The notes: a model not told the origin generated them from the sequence alone. Shown: positions 1 to 8,820, numbered from the stretch's first letter. The stretch: DNA of 64,000 bases from Clostridia bacterium (GCA_017467965.1 JAFUJZ010000027.1:3414-67413), one strand, 5' to 3'. Numbers and translations: made by a program.

Positions 1-9
1 GTGATAGGC

Positions 10-324
10 ATGGAATGCAAAAGATGCGGAACAAGAAACCCCGACGGTGCCGTAAAATGTGAATTCTGCGGTGGCGTACTTGAAGAAATAATTACAATTA
101 CAATGCCAATCTGGAAAAAATGTCCTGTCTGCGGCTATACCCTCGCTGAGGATGAACAGTTTTGCCGTTATTGCGGAAAAGTAAAAGAAGAGGAAGAGGA
201 CGAGTACGAAGAAACCGAAGGTATGAGTAACGGAATGAAAATCTTCTTGAAAATCATGATTTTGTTTTTCATTTTGGTGCTTTTATTTATTGCATCATTT
301 TTTGGCGTGCAGATGATGTTTTGA
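10..324 (+). CDS. Double zinc-ribbon protein with C-terminal membrane anchor
   Basis: A protein of about 104 residues. Two CxxC...CxxC zinc ribbons are visible: CKRCG...CEFCG near residues 3-22, and CPVCG...CRYCG near residues 38-56. An acidic Glu/Asp-rich linker follows, then one hydrophobic segment at the C-terminus (about residues 77-100) predicted to span the membrane. Such clostridial zinc-ribbon proteins are common and mostly uncharacterised; the ribbons could bind nucleic acid or protein at the membrane, but that is inference. The start is uncertain because the window begins here: an in-frame GTG sits at base 1 and an ATG at base 10. The ATG gives the usual short N-terminus directly before the first CxxC. 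A terminator follows immediately. Confidence 0.75.
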   Translation: MECKRCGTRNPDGAVKCEFCGGVLEEIITITMPIWKKCPVCGYTLAEDEQFCRYCGKVKEEEEDEYEETEGMSNGMKIFLKIMILFFILVLLFIASFFGVQMMF

Positions 325-333
325 TAACAATAC

Positions 334-360
334 AAAAAGGCTGTTTTCAGCCTTTTTTTG
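334..360 (+). terminator. Rho-independent terminator after the zinc-ribbon gene
   Basis: A perfect 10-bp stem (334-343 with 348-357) closes a TTTT loop and runs into a T tract. It lies 10 bases after the stop codon. Confidence 0.85.
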
Positions 361-362
361 CC

Positions 363-390
363 TTGTAGGGAACGAGTATTTTTATATACT
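363..390 (+). promoter_or_regulatory. Possible sigma-A promoter for the xylB-azlCD-araC operon
   Basis: TTGTAG at 363-368 and TATACT at 385-390 are separated by 16 bp, and the xylB start lies 27 bases further on. The -35 match is weak, so this is a tentative assignment by position. Confidence 0.35.
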
Positions 391-417
391 GTATTGTAAA
401 TAAAAGGATGTGAGTAA

Positions 418-1875
418 ATGTATATCGGTATAGACCTCGGCACATCGAGCGTAAAAATGATTTTGTGCGATAAAGAAGGCAATATAATAAAAAGTATAAC
501 TGAGGATTATCCCATATATTTTCCCGAAGACGGCTATAGTGAGCAAAATCCTGAGGATTGGTATGATAAGACCCTAAAAGGATTAAAAGAGCTTACAGAG
601 GGCTACGGAGAACAAATTGAAGCACTCGCTGTCGCAGGGCAGATGCACGGTCTTGTCATGTTGGATGAAAATGATACTTGTTTACGTCCTGCAATACTCT
701 GGAACGATTCGCGAAGTGTAAAGGAATGTGATTGGCTCAATAACAAGGTGGGAAAATCACAACTGAGTGATATGACAGCAAATATTGCTTTCCCCGGGTT
801 TACTGCACCAAAAATCCTTTGGGTAAAAGAAAACGAACCCGAAATTTTTAAAAGATGCAGAAAAATCATGCTCCCGAAGGATTATATTGTGTACAAGCTC
901 ACAGGCAAATTCGTGACAGAGCCAAGCGATGTATCGGGGATGCTCCTTTTTGATGTGAAAAATAAATGCTACAGCAAAAAAATGCTTGAAATATGCTCAA
1001 TCGATGAAAACATGCTTCCTAGGGTATGTGAGTCTTATGATTCCTGCGGAAAAGTAAAGGCAGATATAGCAGAACTCCTTGGCTGGGGAGAGGTTTTAGT
1101 TGCACCGGGTGCAGGTGATAATGCAGGTGCCGCTGTGGGAATGGGCGTTACAGGAAACGGAATGTGCAGTATTTCAATAGGTACATCGGGTACTGTATTT
1201 ATATCAAGCGAAGAGTTTTCCGTGGATGAAAACAATGCGCTCCATTCTTTTTGTCATGCTGACGGAAGTTTCCACCTCATGGGGTGCATATTAAGTGCCG
1301 CGAGCTGTAACAAGTGGTGGATTGAAGATATTTTAAAGTCAAATAACTACGGCGAAATTGAGAACGCAACTTTAACAGGCGAAAATAAAGTTATTTTCCT
1401 GCCGTATATTATGGGCGAGAGAAGCCCACATAATGACCCTTATGCACGAGGTGCCTTTGTGGGCATAAGCATGGACACAAAGCGTGAGGATATGGGTATA
1501 GCCATAATGGAGGGCGTTTGTTATGCCCTGCGTGACTGCGTTGAAATTGCACGCAGTCAAGGTATTGAAATAAAAGAAGTACGTGTATGCGGTGGCGGTG
1601 CAAAAAGCAGTCTGTGGCTTAATATGCTTGCAAATATTTTACGAGTAGAGGTAATAAAGCCTGTTTGCGAGGAAGGCCCCTCATTTGGTGCGGCGATTTT
1701 GGCAATGGTTGCAAACGGCGAATACGATTGTGTGAAGACTGCCTGTGACAGCATTGTAAAAATGAAGGAAAAAATCACATACAGCGAAAGTCTTGCACAA
1801 AAATATGACAGAGGATATCAAAAGTTTAGAAAACTATACGAAAGTCTTAAGGATTGGTACAAGGATGAAATCTAA
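418..1875 (+). CDS. xylB: Xylulokinase-type FGGY carbohydrate kinase
   Basis: This 485-residue protein has the FGGY-family length and order: an N-terminal actin-like ATPase domain starting with GIDLGTSSVK (residues 3-12), then a second domain with the glycine-rich CGGGAKSSLW motif near residue 390. The putative catalytic base is Asp-234 in GAGDNAGAA. The MHGL motif in the substrate region is typical of xylulokinases, which phosphorylate D-xylulose with ATP for entry to the pentose phosphate pathway. A ribosome site AAAGGATG precedes ATG 418. The gene overlaps azlC by 11 bases and shares an operon with an AraC-type regulator that could sense the sugar. No xylose isomerase or transporter is present, so another ketopentose or polyol product is possible. 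Confidence 0.88.
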   Translation: MYIGIDLGTSSVKMILCDKEGNIIKSITEDYPIYFPEDGYSEQNPEDWYDKTLKGLKELTEGYGEQIEALAVAGQMHGLVMLDENDTCLRPAILWNDSRSVKECDWLNNKVGKSQLSDMTANIAFPGFTAPKILWVKENEPEIFKRCRKIMLPKDYIVYKLTGKFVTEPSDVSGMLLFDVKNKCYSKKMLEICSIDENMLPRVCESYDSCGKVKADIAELLGWGEVLVAPGAGDNAGAAVGMGVTGNGMCSISIGTSGTVFISSEEFSVDENNALHSFCHADGSFHLMGCILSAASCNKWWIEDILKSNNYGEIENATLTGENKVIFLPYIMGERSPHNDPYARGAFVGISMDTKREDMGIAIMEGVCYALRDCVEIARSQGIEIKEVRVCGGGAKSSLWLNMLANILRVEVIKPVCEEGPSFGAAILAMVANGEYDCVKTACDSIVKMKEKITYSESLAQKYDRGYQKFRKLYESLKDWYKDEI

Positions 1876-2551
1876 AATATTAAAAGAGGCGTTTTTGGAC
1901 ACTCTCCCCGTGTTGAGCGGATACATGGTTTTGGGGATAGGGTTTGGAATATTGCTTGAAAACGCAGGATACGGAGTATTCTGGGCGTTTATAATGAGTT
2001 TATTTATATATGCAGGAAGCATGCAGTATGCAGGCGTTGAGCTTATGATAAGTGCAGCACAGCTTCCGGTGGTGGCACTTACAACACTTATGGTAAATGC
2101 AAGGCATCTTTTTTACGGTATATCAATGATTGATAAATACAAGGGTGCAGGTGCAAAGAAACCATATATGATTTTTGCGCTTACCGATGAAACATATTCT
2201 TTGGTATGTTCAAAGCAGTATGAAAACAAAAAGGATGCGCACAGGTATTTCTTTTATGTTTCGGTTATGAATCAGTGCTATTGGGTAGCAGGCAGTGTGA
2301 TAGGCTCGCTTATAGGAACGGCACTGCCCTTTGATACAACAGGGATTGAGTTTTCAATGACTGCACTTTTCGTGACGGTTTTTGTAGAGCAATGGATAAG
2401 CACAAAAAAGCATTTGCCTGCAATTTTAGGGGTTTTAATATCGGCGGTGTGTCTTTTGATTTTCGGCAAGGAAAGCTTTCTTATTCCTGCAATGGTGATT
2501 ATTATACTGATGCTTGTAATCTTGAAAGGCAGGTGCAGCGAAAATGAATGA
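1865..2551 (+). CDS. azlC: AzlC-family branched-chain amino acid exporter, large subunit
   Basis: A hydrophobic protein of 228 residues with several membrane segments and the AzlC signature near its start (PVLSGYMVLGIGFGIL) followed by the conserved MQYAG and NARHLFYG motifs. AzlC and AzlD together form an inner-membrane exporter; in Bacillus subtilis the pair exports 4-azaleucine and is linked to branched-chain amino acid efflux. ATG 1865 lies inside the end of xylB, 11 bases before that gene's stop, with AAGGATG just upstream, suggesting translational coupling. A longer in-frame start at 1793 would lie deep in xylB and is unlikely. It overlaps azlD by 8 bases. Confidence 0.9.
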   Translation: MKSKILKEAFLDTLPVLSGYMVLGIGFGILLENAGYGVFWAFIMSLFIYAGSMQYAGVELMISAAQLPVVALTTLMVNARHLFYGISMIDKYKGAGAKKPYMIFALTDETYSLVCSKQYENKKDAHRYFFYVSVMNQCYWVAGSVIGSLIGTALPFDTTGIEFSMTALFVTVFVEQWISTKKHLPAILGVLISAVCLLIFGKESFLIPAMVIIILMLVILKGRCSENE

Positions 2552-2864
2552 TACACAGGCACTTGTTGCTGTTTTGGTAATGGCTGCCGTTACAGCTCTT
2601 TTGAGATTTGCCCCCTTTGTAGTTATGGGCAACGGTAAAACACCAAAGATAGTAGAATATCTGGGTAGGGTTTTGCCTTATGCTGTTATGGGAATGCTGG
2701 TTGTGTACTGCTTAAAGGGGATTGATTTTACAAAAGCACCCTTTGCAATGCCCGAGATAATCAGCGTTATACTGGTTGTGGCTGTGCATGCTTGGAAGCG
2801 TAATACGCTGCTTAGTATTATTGCAGGAACGGTATGCTATATGATTATTATAAGATTGATTTAA
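2544..2864 (+). CDS. azlD: AzlD-family branched-chain amino acid exporter, small subunit
   Basis: A 106-residue hydrophobic protein with three to four predicted membrane helices and the AzlD pattern (RFAPFVVMG...LGRVLPYAVMGMLVVYCLK). It is the small partner of AzlC; the two genes overlap by 8 bases, the usual arrangement for this two-subunit exporter. The neighbouring kinase and AraC regulator have no obvious metabolic link to amino acid export, so co-transcription may reflect operon shuffling. Confidence 0.9.
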   Translation: MNDTQALVAVLVMAAVTALLRFAPFVVMGNGKTPKIVEYLGRVLPYAVMGMLVVYCLKGIDFTKAPFAMPEIISVILVVAVHAWKRNTLLSIIAGTVCYMIIIRLI

Positions 2865-2880
2865 AAAGAGGTGATGCGTA

Positions 2881-3732
2881 ATGAAACAAATAGGTGACGG
2901 TATACTGCATGGGTCTGAGATTTATTTTTCATCACCGTCTGTCAAGGCAAAGAGCTTTTACTACCATGTTTTGTGCGCAGGTCACTTTTACTGTGACGAC
3001 AAATACCGCCTTGTAAGAGATAAATATGACAGTATGCTTATACTGCATGTAATTGAAGGTAGCTTTACTTTTAAATCAAGCTGTGGTGATTATGTAACAG
3101 CAAAGGAAAACGAAACGGTTATTGTTGACTGTTATGTCCCTCATGAGTATTATACTTCAGATAAGCTTGAATCTGTGTGGATTCATGTTGCAGGGGTTAA
3201 TACAATGGAGCTTTGCAAAGAAATCGTAAAGCAGACAGGGGATATAGTAAAGACAAAGGACAGTGAGAGCATAAGAAGGCGTATGCTTAGAATTTTTAAC
3301 GGCATAGGCATCGAAAACGCTCTTACCGAGGCGGAAATTTCTGTGGAGGTACATAAAATCCTCATGGAGCTTATGAATCCCTCGGGTGTGAAAATTGCAA
3401 ACCAAAGCCCAAAAGAGGACAATATCCAAAAGGCAAAGGATTATATCACATCGCATATCGGAGAAGATATAAAGGTTTGTCTTTTGGCAGATTTGGTGCA
3501 TATGAGTGCTACTCATTTTTCAAGAGTTTTTAAAAGTATTACAGGGTTTTCGCCTTATGATTATGTACTGGCGACGAGAATAAATAAAGCAAAGGAGCTA
3601 CTTCTCAAAAGCGATATGTCGATTGCGGAGATTGCATACGAGGTAGGCTTTAACAGCGAGGCAAATTTTATATATTGCTTTACAAAAAGCGAAGAGATAT
3701 CTCCGGGAAAATTCCGAAAAATAATGTTTTGA
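2881..3732 (+). CDS. AraC-family transcriptional regulator
   Basis: A 283-residue protein. The N-terminal part (about 20-110) resembles an AraC-type cupin ligand-binding domain. The C-terminal 100 residues carry two helix-turn-helix motifs; the second contains SIAEIAYEVGFNSEANFIYC followed by SPGKFRK, the classic AraC signature. These proteins bind a small molecule, often a sugar, and activate or repress nearby genes. It is last in the xylB-azlC-azlD operon, with AAGAGGTGA as ribosome site and a terminator directly behind, so control of this operon is the simplest inference. Confidence 0.9.
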   Translation: MKQIGDGILHGSEIYFSSPSVKAKSFYYHVLCAGHFYCDDKYRLVRDKYDSMLILHVIEGSFTFKSSCGDYVTAKENETVIVDCYVPHEYYTSDKLESVWIHVAGVNTMELCKEIVKQTGDIVKTKDSESIRRRMLRIFNGIGIENALTEAEISVEVHKILMELMNPSGVKIANQSPKEDNIQKAKDYITSHIGEDIKVCLLADLVHMSATHFSRVFKSITGFSPYDYVLATRINKAKELLLKSDMSIAEIAYEVGFNSEANFIYCFTKSEEISPGKFRKIMF

Positions 3733-3760
3733 AAGGCGTCGTGAATTCGACGCCTTTTTA
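3733..3760 (+). terminator. Rho-independent terminator after araC-type gene
   Basis: AAAGGCGTCG pairs with CGACGCCTTT around a short loop and is followed by Ts. It starts right at the stop codon of the regulator. Confidence 0.85.
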
Positions 3761-3857
3761 TGGTTGGATTTCTAAACTTTTTAATGGTATTTTGAAATAC
3801 ATACGGTCTTTTGGATGATATTATTTAGATATACAACTACTGAAGGGATGTATGGTT

Positions 3858-5093
3858 ATGGATGTAAAGGACAGAGAAAGATTACGATATCTGGCATCAA
3901 AACAAATAGAGATAGCGAACAGTCAAAAAAACCTTGACAGAGTGGAGCTGTGGAAAAGACATAATATGTGCAAAGGCGAAAGACCTGTTATACATATCGA
4001 GGTGGACACCTTTGCCCACGAGGCAATTAAACCTCATATGCAGTGTGAGGACGGCTTTGCGAGAGGGCTTGAGTACAGACTGCTCCATAACATGATTAAC
4101 ATGGACACTTTTGACGATGACAGAGTAGTACCGCCGTATTTTCAGACGGAGTATCATTCGTGGTTTTCGCTTTTTGGTCACAACATAAAGCAAAGCGTTG
4201 TAAAAAAAGAAGACGGCACAGAAATGGGGCACAAGTTTGAACATATAATAGACGATCTGGGTGACGATTTTGACAAGGTACTTTCACCCAGTCAGTACGG
4301 AGTTGATAAAGACGGCACAAAAAAATACGTTGATGAGGTAAACGATGTTTTTGGCGATATATTGCCTGTTAAACTGGTTTCAAACTGTCTTTACTCTGTG
4401 CCAACTCAGCATGTTGTGCATATGATGGGCATGGAAAACATGCTTTATTCAATGTATGATTATCCAGACGAGTTCAAGGAAATGATGAACCATATCTCAA
4501 ATGATTATATTCAATACTTTAAGCATCTTGAAAAAGAGGGCGTACTGTTACAGAATCATGCTTTTGAGTCTGTAGGACAAGGTACAATGGCTTTTTTTGA
4601 CGAAAAGGTAAAGAATGGCCCTGTAAAAACAACTGACCTCTGGGGCTTTATGGACAGCCAGGAAACGGTTGGCATATCGCCTGATATGTTCCGTGAATTT
4701 ATATTCCCTTATTATAAAAGAGTGGCAGAAAACTTCGGCAGATTAAGCTATGGTTGCTGTGAACCCGTAAACGGCTTCTGGGATGATATCAAAACACTGC
4801 CCAATCTTAAAAAGGTTTCGATTTCGCCTTGGTGTGATGAGGAATTTATGGCAAACGAGCTTAAAGGCTCGGGAATCATATATCACAGAAAGCCGAGCCC
4901 GAATTTTTTGGGCGTGGGTGCAAATTTGGACGAGGACGGCTTCAGGGCACATATTGAAAAAACACTTAAAACTGCCCGAGGCTGCAATGTGGAAATCACA
5001 CAGAGAGACGTTTACACCGTTAATAACGATATAAACAAAGTGAAGAGATACGTTGAAATTATACGTGAAAGTATAGAAAATTATTGGGAATAA
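3858..5093 (+). CDS. URO-D-like corrinoid-dependent methyltransferase (putative substrate methyltransferase)
   Basis: A 411-residue protein of the uroporphyrinogen-decarboxylase superfamily, long N-terminal form, found beside corrinoid proteins in anaerobes. Cys-300/Cys-301 (YGCCEP) and Cys-326 (SPWCDEE) sit where the superfamily's methyltransferases carry zinc ligands, so a zinc-thiolate site is plausible. Its place first in an operon with a corrinoid protein, an MtaA-like protein and a corrinoid activator suggests it is MT1, moving a methyl group from an unknown substrate (for example a methoxylated compound) to cob(I)amide. That role is inferred. The start chosen is ATG 3858, ten bases after GAAGGG; ATG 3852 is the alternative but sits too close. 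It is not a heme-pathway enzyme, since no heme genes are near. Confidence 0.8.
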   Translation: MDVKDRERLRYLASKQIEIANSQKNLDRVELWKRHNMCKGERPVIHIEVDTFAHEAIKPHMQCEDGFARGLEYRLLHNMINMDTFDDDRVVPPYFQTEYHSWFSLFGHNIKQSVVKKEDGTEMGHKFEHIIDDLGDDFDKVLSPSQYGVDKDGTKKYVDEVNDVFGDILPVKLVSNCLYSVPTQHVVHMMGMENMLYSMYDYPDEFKEMMNHISNDYIQYFKHLEKEGVLLQNHAFESVGQGTMAFFDEKVKNGPVKTTDLWGFMDSQETVGISPDMFREFIFPYYKRVAENFGRLSYGCCEPVNGFWDDIKTLPNLKKVSISPWCDEEFMANELKGSGIIYHRKPSPNFLGVGANLDEDGFRAHIEKTLKTARGCNVEITQRDVYTVNNDINKVKRYVEIIRESIENYWE

Positions 5094-5097
5094 ATTG

Positions 5098-5123
5098 AAG
5101 TCTGAGTAAAATCGTTCAGACTT
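5098..5123 (+). promoter_or_regulatory. Intercistronic hairpin between methyltransferase and corrinoid protein
   Basis: AAGTCTGA pairs with TCAGACTT around a 10-base loop in the 64-base gap before the corrinoid gene. No T tract follows, so it may be an mRNA-stability or partial-attenuation element rather than a full terminator. Confidence 0.5.
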
Positions 5124-5157
5124 TGGTGTAGAGTGCTTAAAAAAGGATGGTAATAAA

Positions 5158-5790
5158 ATGTCAATATTAGTTGAAATATCTGAATTTGTACAAAAGGGCA
5201 GAGCAAAAAATGTAAAAGAATGTGTTACAAAGGCTCTCGAAGAGGGTGTATCCGCAAAGGAAATATTAAATGATGCGTTGATTGCCGGAATGATGATTGT
5301 GGGCGAAAAGTTCAAAAACAATGAGGTATATGTGCCTGAGGTGCTTATTGCCGCAAGAGCAATGAATGGTGGGGTTAATGTTATTAAGCCTTATCTCACA
5401 AAGGAAGGCGTTGAGCCTGTGGGCAAAGCTGTTATATGCACTGTAAAAGGCGATTTACATGATATCGGAAAAAACCTTGTTAAAATGATGCTTGAGGGCG
5501 TAGGCATTGAGTGCGTTGACCTTGGTGTTGACGTGTCAGGTGAACAGGTTGTGGAAGCCGTAAAGGAAAGCGGCGCACGCGTTGTATGCCTTTCGTCACT
5601 TCTTACAACAACAATGGACTATCAGAAGGATATTATCGATTCTCTTAAAGAAGCAGGATTAAGAGATAATGTCAAGGTAATGGTTGGCGGTGCTCCGTTA
5701 AATAATGAATTTGCTATGGGCATTGGCGCAGATGCTTATACAAAGGACGCTGCAGAAGCGGCAGAAGTTGCACTCAGCTTTTTTAATTAA
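5158..5790 (+). CDS. Corrinoid (B12-binding) methyltransferase carrier protein
   Basis: A 210-residue protein with the two-domain layout of methyltransferase-cognate corrinoid proteins: a helical cap domain (about 1-88) followed by a Rossmann-like B12-binding domain. The lower cobalt ligand motif DxHxxG is present as DLHDIG with His-101, followed by the usual SSLLTTTM and GGAPLN motifs. It carries the methyl group on cobalt between the first and second methyltransferases. It is the central carrier of the 3.9-8.2 kb operon and is followed after 11 bases by the MtaA-like gene. Confidence 0.93.
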   Translation: MSILVEISEFVQKGRAKNVKECVTKALEEGVSAKEILNDALIAGMMIVGEKFKNNEVYVPEVLIAARAMNGGVNVIKPYLTKEGVEPVGKAVICTVKGDLHDIGKNLVKMMLEGVGIECVDLGVDVSGEQVVEAVKESGARVVCLSSLLTTTMDYQKDIIDSLKEAGLRDNVKVMVGGAPLNNEFAMGIGADAYTKDAAEAAEVALSFFN

Positions 5791-5801
5791 AGGTGATAAA
5801 T

Positions 5802-6791
5802 ATGAAAGAAAAAGTAAAAAAAATCCTTGCAAATAAACATAAAACCGTTCCAATTTTGTCTTTTCCGTCCGTACAGCTTTTAGGTATCGGTGTAAACGAG
5901 CTTATAGCATCTTCTGATATGCAGCTTGCGGGCATGAAAGCAATTTTGGAAAGGTGCAATGTGGGTGCATCCCTTAACATGATGGATTTATCCGTCGAGG
6001 CGGAGGCTTTCGGTGCAGAGGTTGCATTTTCAGAAAACGAGATACCCACCGTTACAAAGGGCATTATTGACGATATAACAGAGAGCGGAAATATTACGGT
6101 GCCCGATGTAAGTTGTGGAAGATGCGGTATCTATATAGATGCCGTAAAAAAAGCCAAGGAAGAAATCTGTGATGTTCCTGTGTTTTGCGGTGTTATTGGG
6201 CCGTATTCGCTAGCAGGCAGGCTTTTTGACATGACGGAATTAATGATGGAGTGTTTCGACAGACCTGAGGATGTAAAAGTGCTTTTAGAAAAAACTACGG
6301 AATTTATAATTAAATATATAAAAACATTTAAAGAGGCAGGTGCTGACGGCGTTATCATGGCAGAGCCTGCGGCAGGGCTTTTGTCACCCATGTTGAATGA
6401 AGAATTTTCGATACCCTTCGTAAAAAGGATATTTGACAGTGTGTCGGATGATGATTTTATTGTGTGCTACCATAACTGTGGCGATAACGTGGTAAAAATG
6501 GCAGAGGAGATTGCATCTTTAAATGCAGATATCTATCATTTTGGCAATGCGATAAAGCTTTCGGAGATTATTCCTCTCATGCCAAAGGAGAGTATTGTCA
6601 TGGGTAACGTTGACCCTGTGCTTTTTAAAACAGGCAAAAAAGAGGATATTACAGCTTTTGTGCAGAATATTTATGATGAATGCTCTATGTATAACAATTT
6701 TATGATTTCGTCGGGATGTGATATCCCTGCAGACTCAAAATGGGAAAATATTGATGCGTATTTTGAAAAGGTGAAGATGTTGTATGCCTAA
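5802..6791 (+). CDS. MtaA/CmuA-family corrinoid:acceptor methyltransferase (URO-D fold)
   Basis: A 329-residue URO-D-fold protein with the zinc-binding pattern of MtaA/MtbA-type methyltransferases: His-224 and Cys-226 in YHNCGD, and Cys-306 in SSGCDIP. In methanogens MtaA moves the methyl group from methyl-Co(III) to coenzyme M. In a clostridial context the acceptor is more likely tetrahydrofolate or another thiol or pterin, and it cannot be read from the sequence. The start is set at ATG 5802 behind AAAGGTG; a GTG at 5793 overlaps that ribosome site. It overlaps the activator gene by 8 bases. Confidence 0.85.
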   Translation: MKEKVKKILANKHKTVPILSFPSVQLLGIGVNELIASSDMQLAGMKAILERCNVGASLNMMDLSVEAEAFGAEVAFSENEIPTVTKGIIDDITESGNITVPDVSCGRCGIYIDAVKKAKEEICDVPVFCGVIGPYSLAGRLFDMTELMMECFDRPEDVKVLLEKTTEFIIKYIKTFKEAGADGVIMAEPAAGLLSPMLNEEFSIPFVKRIFDSVSDDDFIVCYHNCGDNVVKMAEEIASLNADIYHFGNAIKLSEIIPLMPKESIVMGNVDPVLFKTGKKEDITAFVQNIYDECSMYNNFMISSGCDIPADSKWENIDAYFEKVKMLYA

Positions 6792-8193
6792 GATAACTGT
6801 TTATGAAAACGGGCACAAAAGAATAATAAATGCCAAAGTGGGAGATATGCTTTCCGACGTGCTTTCAAAGGCGAGTGTTTTGGTTGAGCATCCTTGCGGA
6901 GGCAAGGGTATGTGCAACAAGTGTACCGTTTTTGTTGACGGCGAAAGCGTACTTTCGTGCAGGTATGAAATAAAGGACGATATAAGAGTGCAAATCCCTC
7001 AAAAAAAGAATATCGCCACCGCAATATCAGGTGACGAAACCGGATATACAACCCTTAACATGTGCCTTTGCTTTGACATAGGTACAACTACGCTTGTGCT
7101 GGCACTTGTTTCAAAGGACGAGGGCAAAATCATAAAAACCATAACAAGGAATAACCCCCAGAGGGCTTTTGCGGCAGATGTTATGTCAAGGATTGACTAC
7201 GCCACAAAAAACGGCACGGAAACACTACATAAAAAGATAATAGACGAGCTTACTGACATGATTGACGAGCTTTTTGACAGCTTTGATGTAGCATATGTAG
7301 ATACACTTTATGTAGCAGGGAATACTACAATGCTCCATTTATTCTTTAACGTGCCCTGCAGTGCTTTGGGGTATGCCCCCTATACACCTGTATTTTTGCA
7401 ATCAAAAAAGATGCCTGCGGATACTTGGGGCATCAAAAGGGTAGGCGAGATTGTATCGCTCCCGGGAATAAGTGCATTTGTGGGTGCCGACGTTGTGGCA
7501 GGACTTGGTTATGTAGGCGAAAATGAGGACGGAAAATATAATTTCCTGATTGACCTTGGTACAAACGCAGAGGTTGTATTATACTCGAAGGATAAACTTT
7601 ATTGTACAGCGGCGGCAGCAGGGCCTTGCTTTGAGGGGGTTAACATATCCTGTGGAATGAGCGCCGTTGACGGTGCAATATATTCCTATACGGGAAAAAT
7701 GAGCCTTGTAATAGGAGGCGGAGAGCCAAAGGGACTGTGCGCAACAGGGCTTATAGATGCCGTAAGCGTGCTTCTTGATTGGGAGATTATAGACGAAACG
7801 GGTTTCATGGAAGAGAAAGAGTTTGAAATTGCAAAGGGTGTAACAATAACACGGGAGGATATACGGCAGTTTCAGCTTGCTAAATCTGCCATATGCTCCG
7901 CAACGCTTGCTCTTATGAAAAAATCCGAGATAAGTTATAGTGATGTTGGCAAAGTCTTTGTATCGGGTGGATTTTCGTCAAAAATGAATTTAGGCAACGC
8001 ATTGAAGGCAGGGCTTTTGCCAAAAGAATTTAATGGTAAAATCAAAACTGTAAATAACAGCTGTATGCAGGGGCTTGTAAAATTTGCCTCAGGCAAATCA
8101 GATTTGTCGGCATTTTTGAAAAATGCCGAGTATGTTGATTTAGCAAAGGATGAATATTTTCAGGATTTGTTTATCGAGAATATGATGTTTTAA
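6784..8193 (+). CDS. RACo-like reductive activator of corrinoid protein (2Fe-2S plus ASKHA ATPase)
   Basis: A 469-residue protein with an N-terminal [2Fe-2S] ferredoxin domain (Cys-38, Cys-44, Cys-47, Cys-59) and a C-terminal actin-like ATPase module of the DUF4445 type, with CFDIGTTTLVLAL near residue 95 and IDLGTNAEVVLY near 257. RACo proteins use ATP to reduce accidentally oxidised Co(II) back to active Co(I). It is shorter than typical RACo proteins of about 600 residues; the middle linker region is reduced. The overlap with the MtaA-like gene and the strong terminator after it place it as last gene of the corrinoid operon. Confidence 0.9.
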   Translation: MPKITVYENGHKRIINAKVGDMLSDVLSKASVLVEHPCGGKGMCNKCTVFVDGESVLSCRYEIKDDIRVQIPQKKNIATAISGDETGYTTLNMCLCFDIGTTTLVLALVSKDEGKIIKTITRNNPQRAFAADVMSRIDYATKNGTETLHKKIIDELTDMIDELFDSFDVAYVDTLYVAGNTTMLHLFFNVPCSALGYAPYTPVFLQSKKMPADTWGIKRVGEIVSLPGISAFVGADVVAGLGYVGENEDGKYNFLIDLGTNAEVVLYSKDKLYCTAAAAGPCFEGVNISCGMSAVDGAIYSYTGKMSLVIGGGEPKGLCATGLIDAVSVLLDWEIIDETGFMEEKEFEIAKGVTITREDIRQFQLAKSAICSATLALMKKSEISYSDVGKVFVSGGFSSKMNLGNALKAGLLPKEFNGKIKTVNNSCMQGLVKFASGKSDLSAFLKNAEYVDLAKDEYFQDLFIENMMF

Positions 8194-8222
8194 AAAGATG
8201 AGGGAAATCCCTCATCTTTTTT
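8194..8222 (+). terminator. Rho-independent terminator of the corrinoid operon
   Basis: AAAGATGAGGGA pairs with TCCCTCATCTTT around a 2-base AA loop and is followed by a T run. It is a long, almost perfect stem directly after the stop codon. Confidence 0.9.
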
Positions 8223-8264
8223 GATGAATTGCTGTCGCATGATTTGCCCAAAGGGTATTAATGA

Positions 8265-8296
8265 AGAAACCCTTGTTGTTTAAAACAAGGGTTTCT
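8265..8296. terminator. Strong hairpin between convergent operons
   Basis: A 13-bp perfect inverted repeat (8265-8277 with 8284-8296) lies 69 bases beyond the dut stop on the minus strand. It has no clear T tract on either strand. It probably ends the nrdD-nrdG-dut transcript or protects its 3' end. Confidence 0.55.
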
Positions 8297-8364
8297 GAAT
8301 ATTTAATCTTCTGTAACTTATAATGTTGTTGTGATGAATGTGACTATTTTTTGTTAATTCCTAA

Positions 8365-8805
8365 TTACTTGCTTCCTGTGCTTCCAAAGCCGCCTTCACC
8401 ACGAACAGTGTCGGATAATTCATTAACTTCGATAAAGTTTGCTGTAAGGAAGGGCGCGATAACCATTTGGGCAATTCTTTCGCCGTGCTCAATAGTCTGG
8501 GGAGTGGTGCCATGGTTGTGAAGTGCAACCATAACCTCGCCGCGATAATCGGCATCTACGACGCCTACTTTATTTGCAGGAGCAAGATTTCTCTTTGATG
8601 CAAGACCGCTTCTTGCATAGATTAAACCTGCGTAGCCTACGGGTACTTCAAGCGCAAGACCTGTTTTTATAAGTACTGTGTGATGAGGCTCAATTGTAAC
8701 GCTTTCATCGAGGCATGCGTACAAATCACAGCCGGCAGCAAATTCTGAGCCATATGTGGGAATCGTAGCATTGGGATTAAGCTTTTTTATGTTTACGTTT
8801 GTCAT
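8365..8805 (-). CDS. dut: Deoxyuridine 5'-triphosphate nucleotidohydrolase
   Basis: A trimeric dUTPase of 146 residues. The conserved motifs are in order: RSGLA, the catalytic-aspartate motif GVVDADYRGE, GERIAQMV, and the C-terminal glycine-rich RGEGGFGSTG that closes over the substrate. It hydrolyses dUTP to dUMP and pyrophosphate, keeping uracil out of DNA and feeding thymidylate synthesis. It is the last gene of a nucleotide operon with nrdD and nrdG on the minus strand, 15 bases after nrdG, with GAAAGGAA as ribosome site. Confidence 0.96.
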   Translation of the reverse strand: MTNVNIKKLNPNATIPTYGSEFAAGCDLYACLDESVTIEPHHTVLIKTGLALEVPVGYAGLIYARSGLASKRNLAPANKVGVVDADYRGEVMVALHNHGTTPQTIEHGERIAQMVIAPFLTANFIEVNELSDTVRGEGGFGSTGSK

Positions 8806-8820
8806 AGTGGTTTCCTTTCG

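Noticed and set aside
1793..1864. Upstream start for azlC at 1793
   Set aside because: It would overlap xylB by 83 bases without a ribosome site; ATG 1865 has AAGGATG and the conserved N-terminus.
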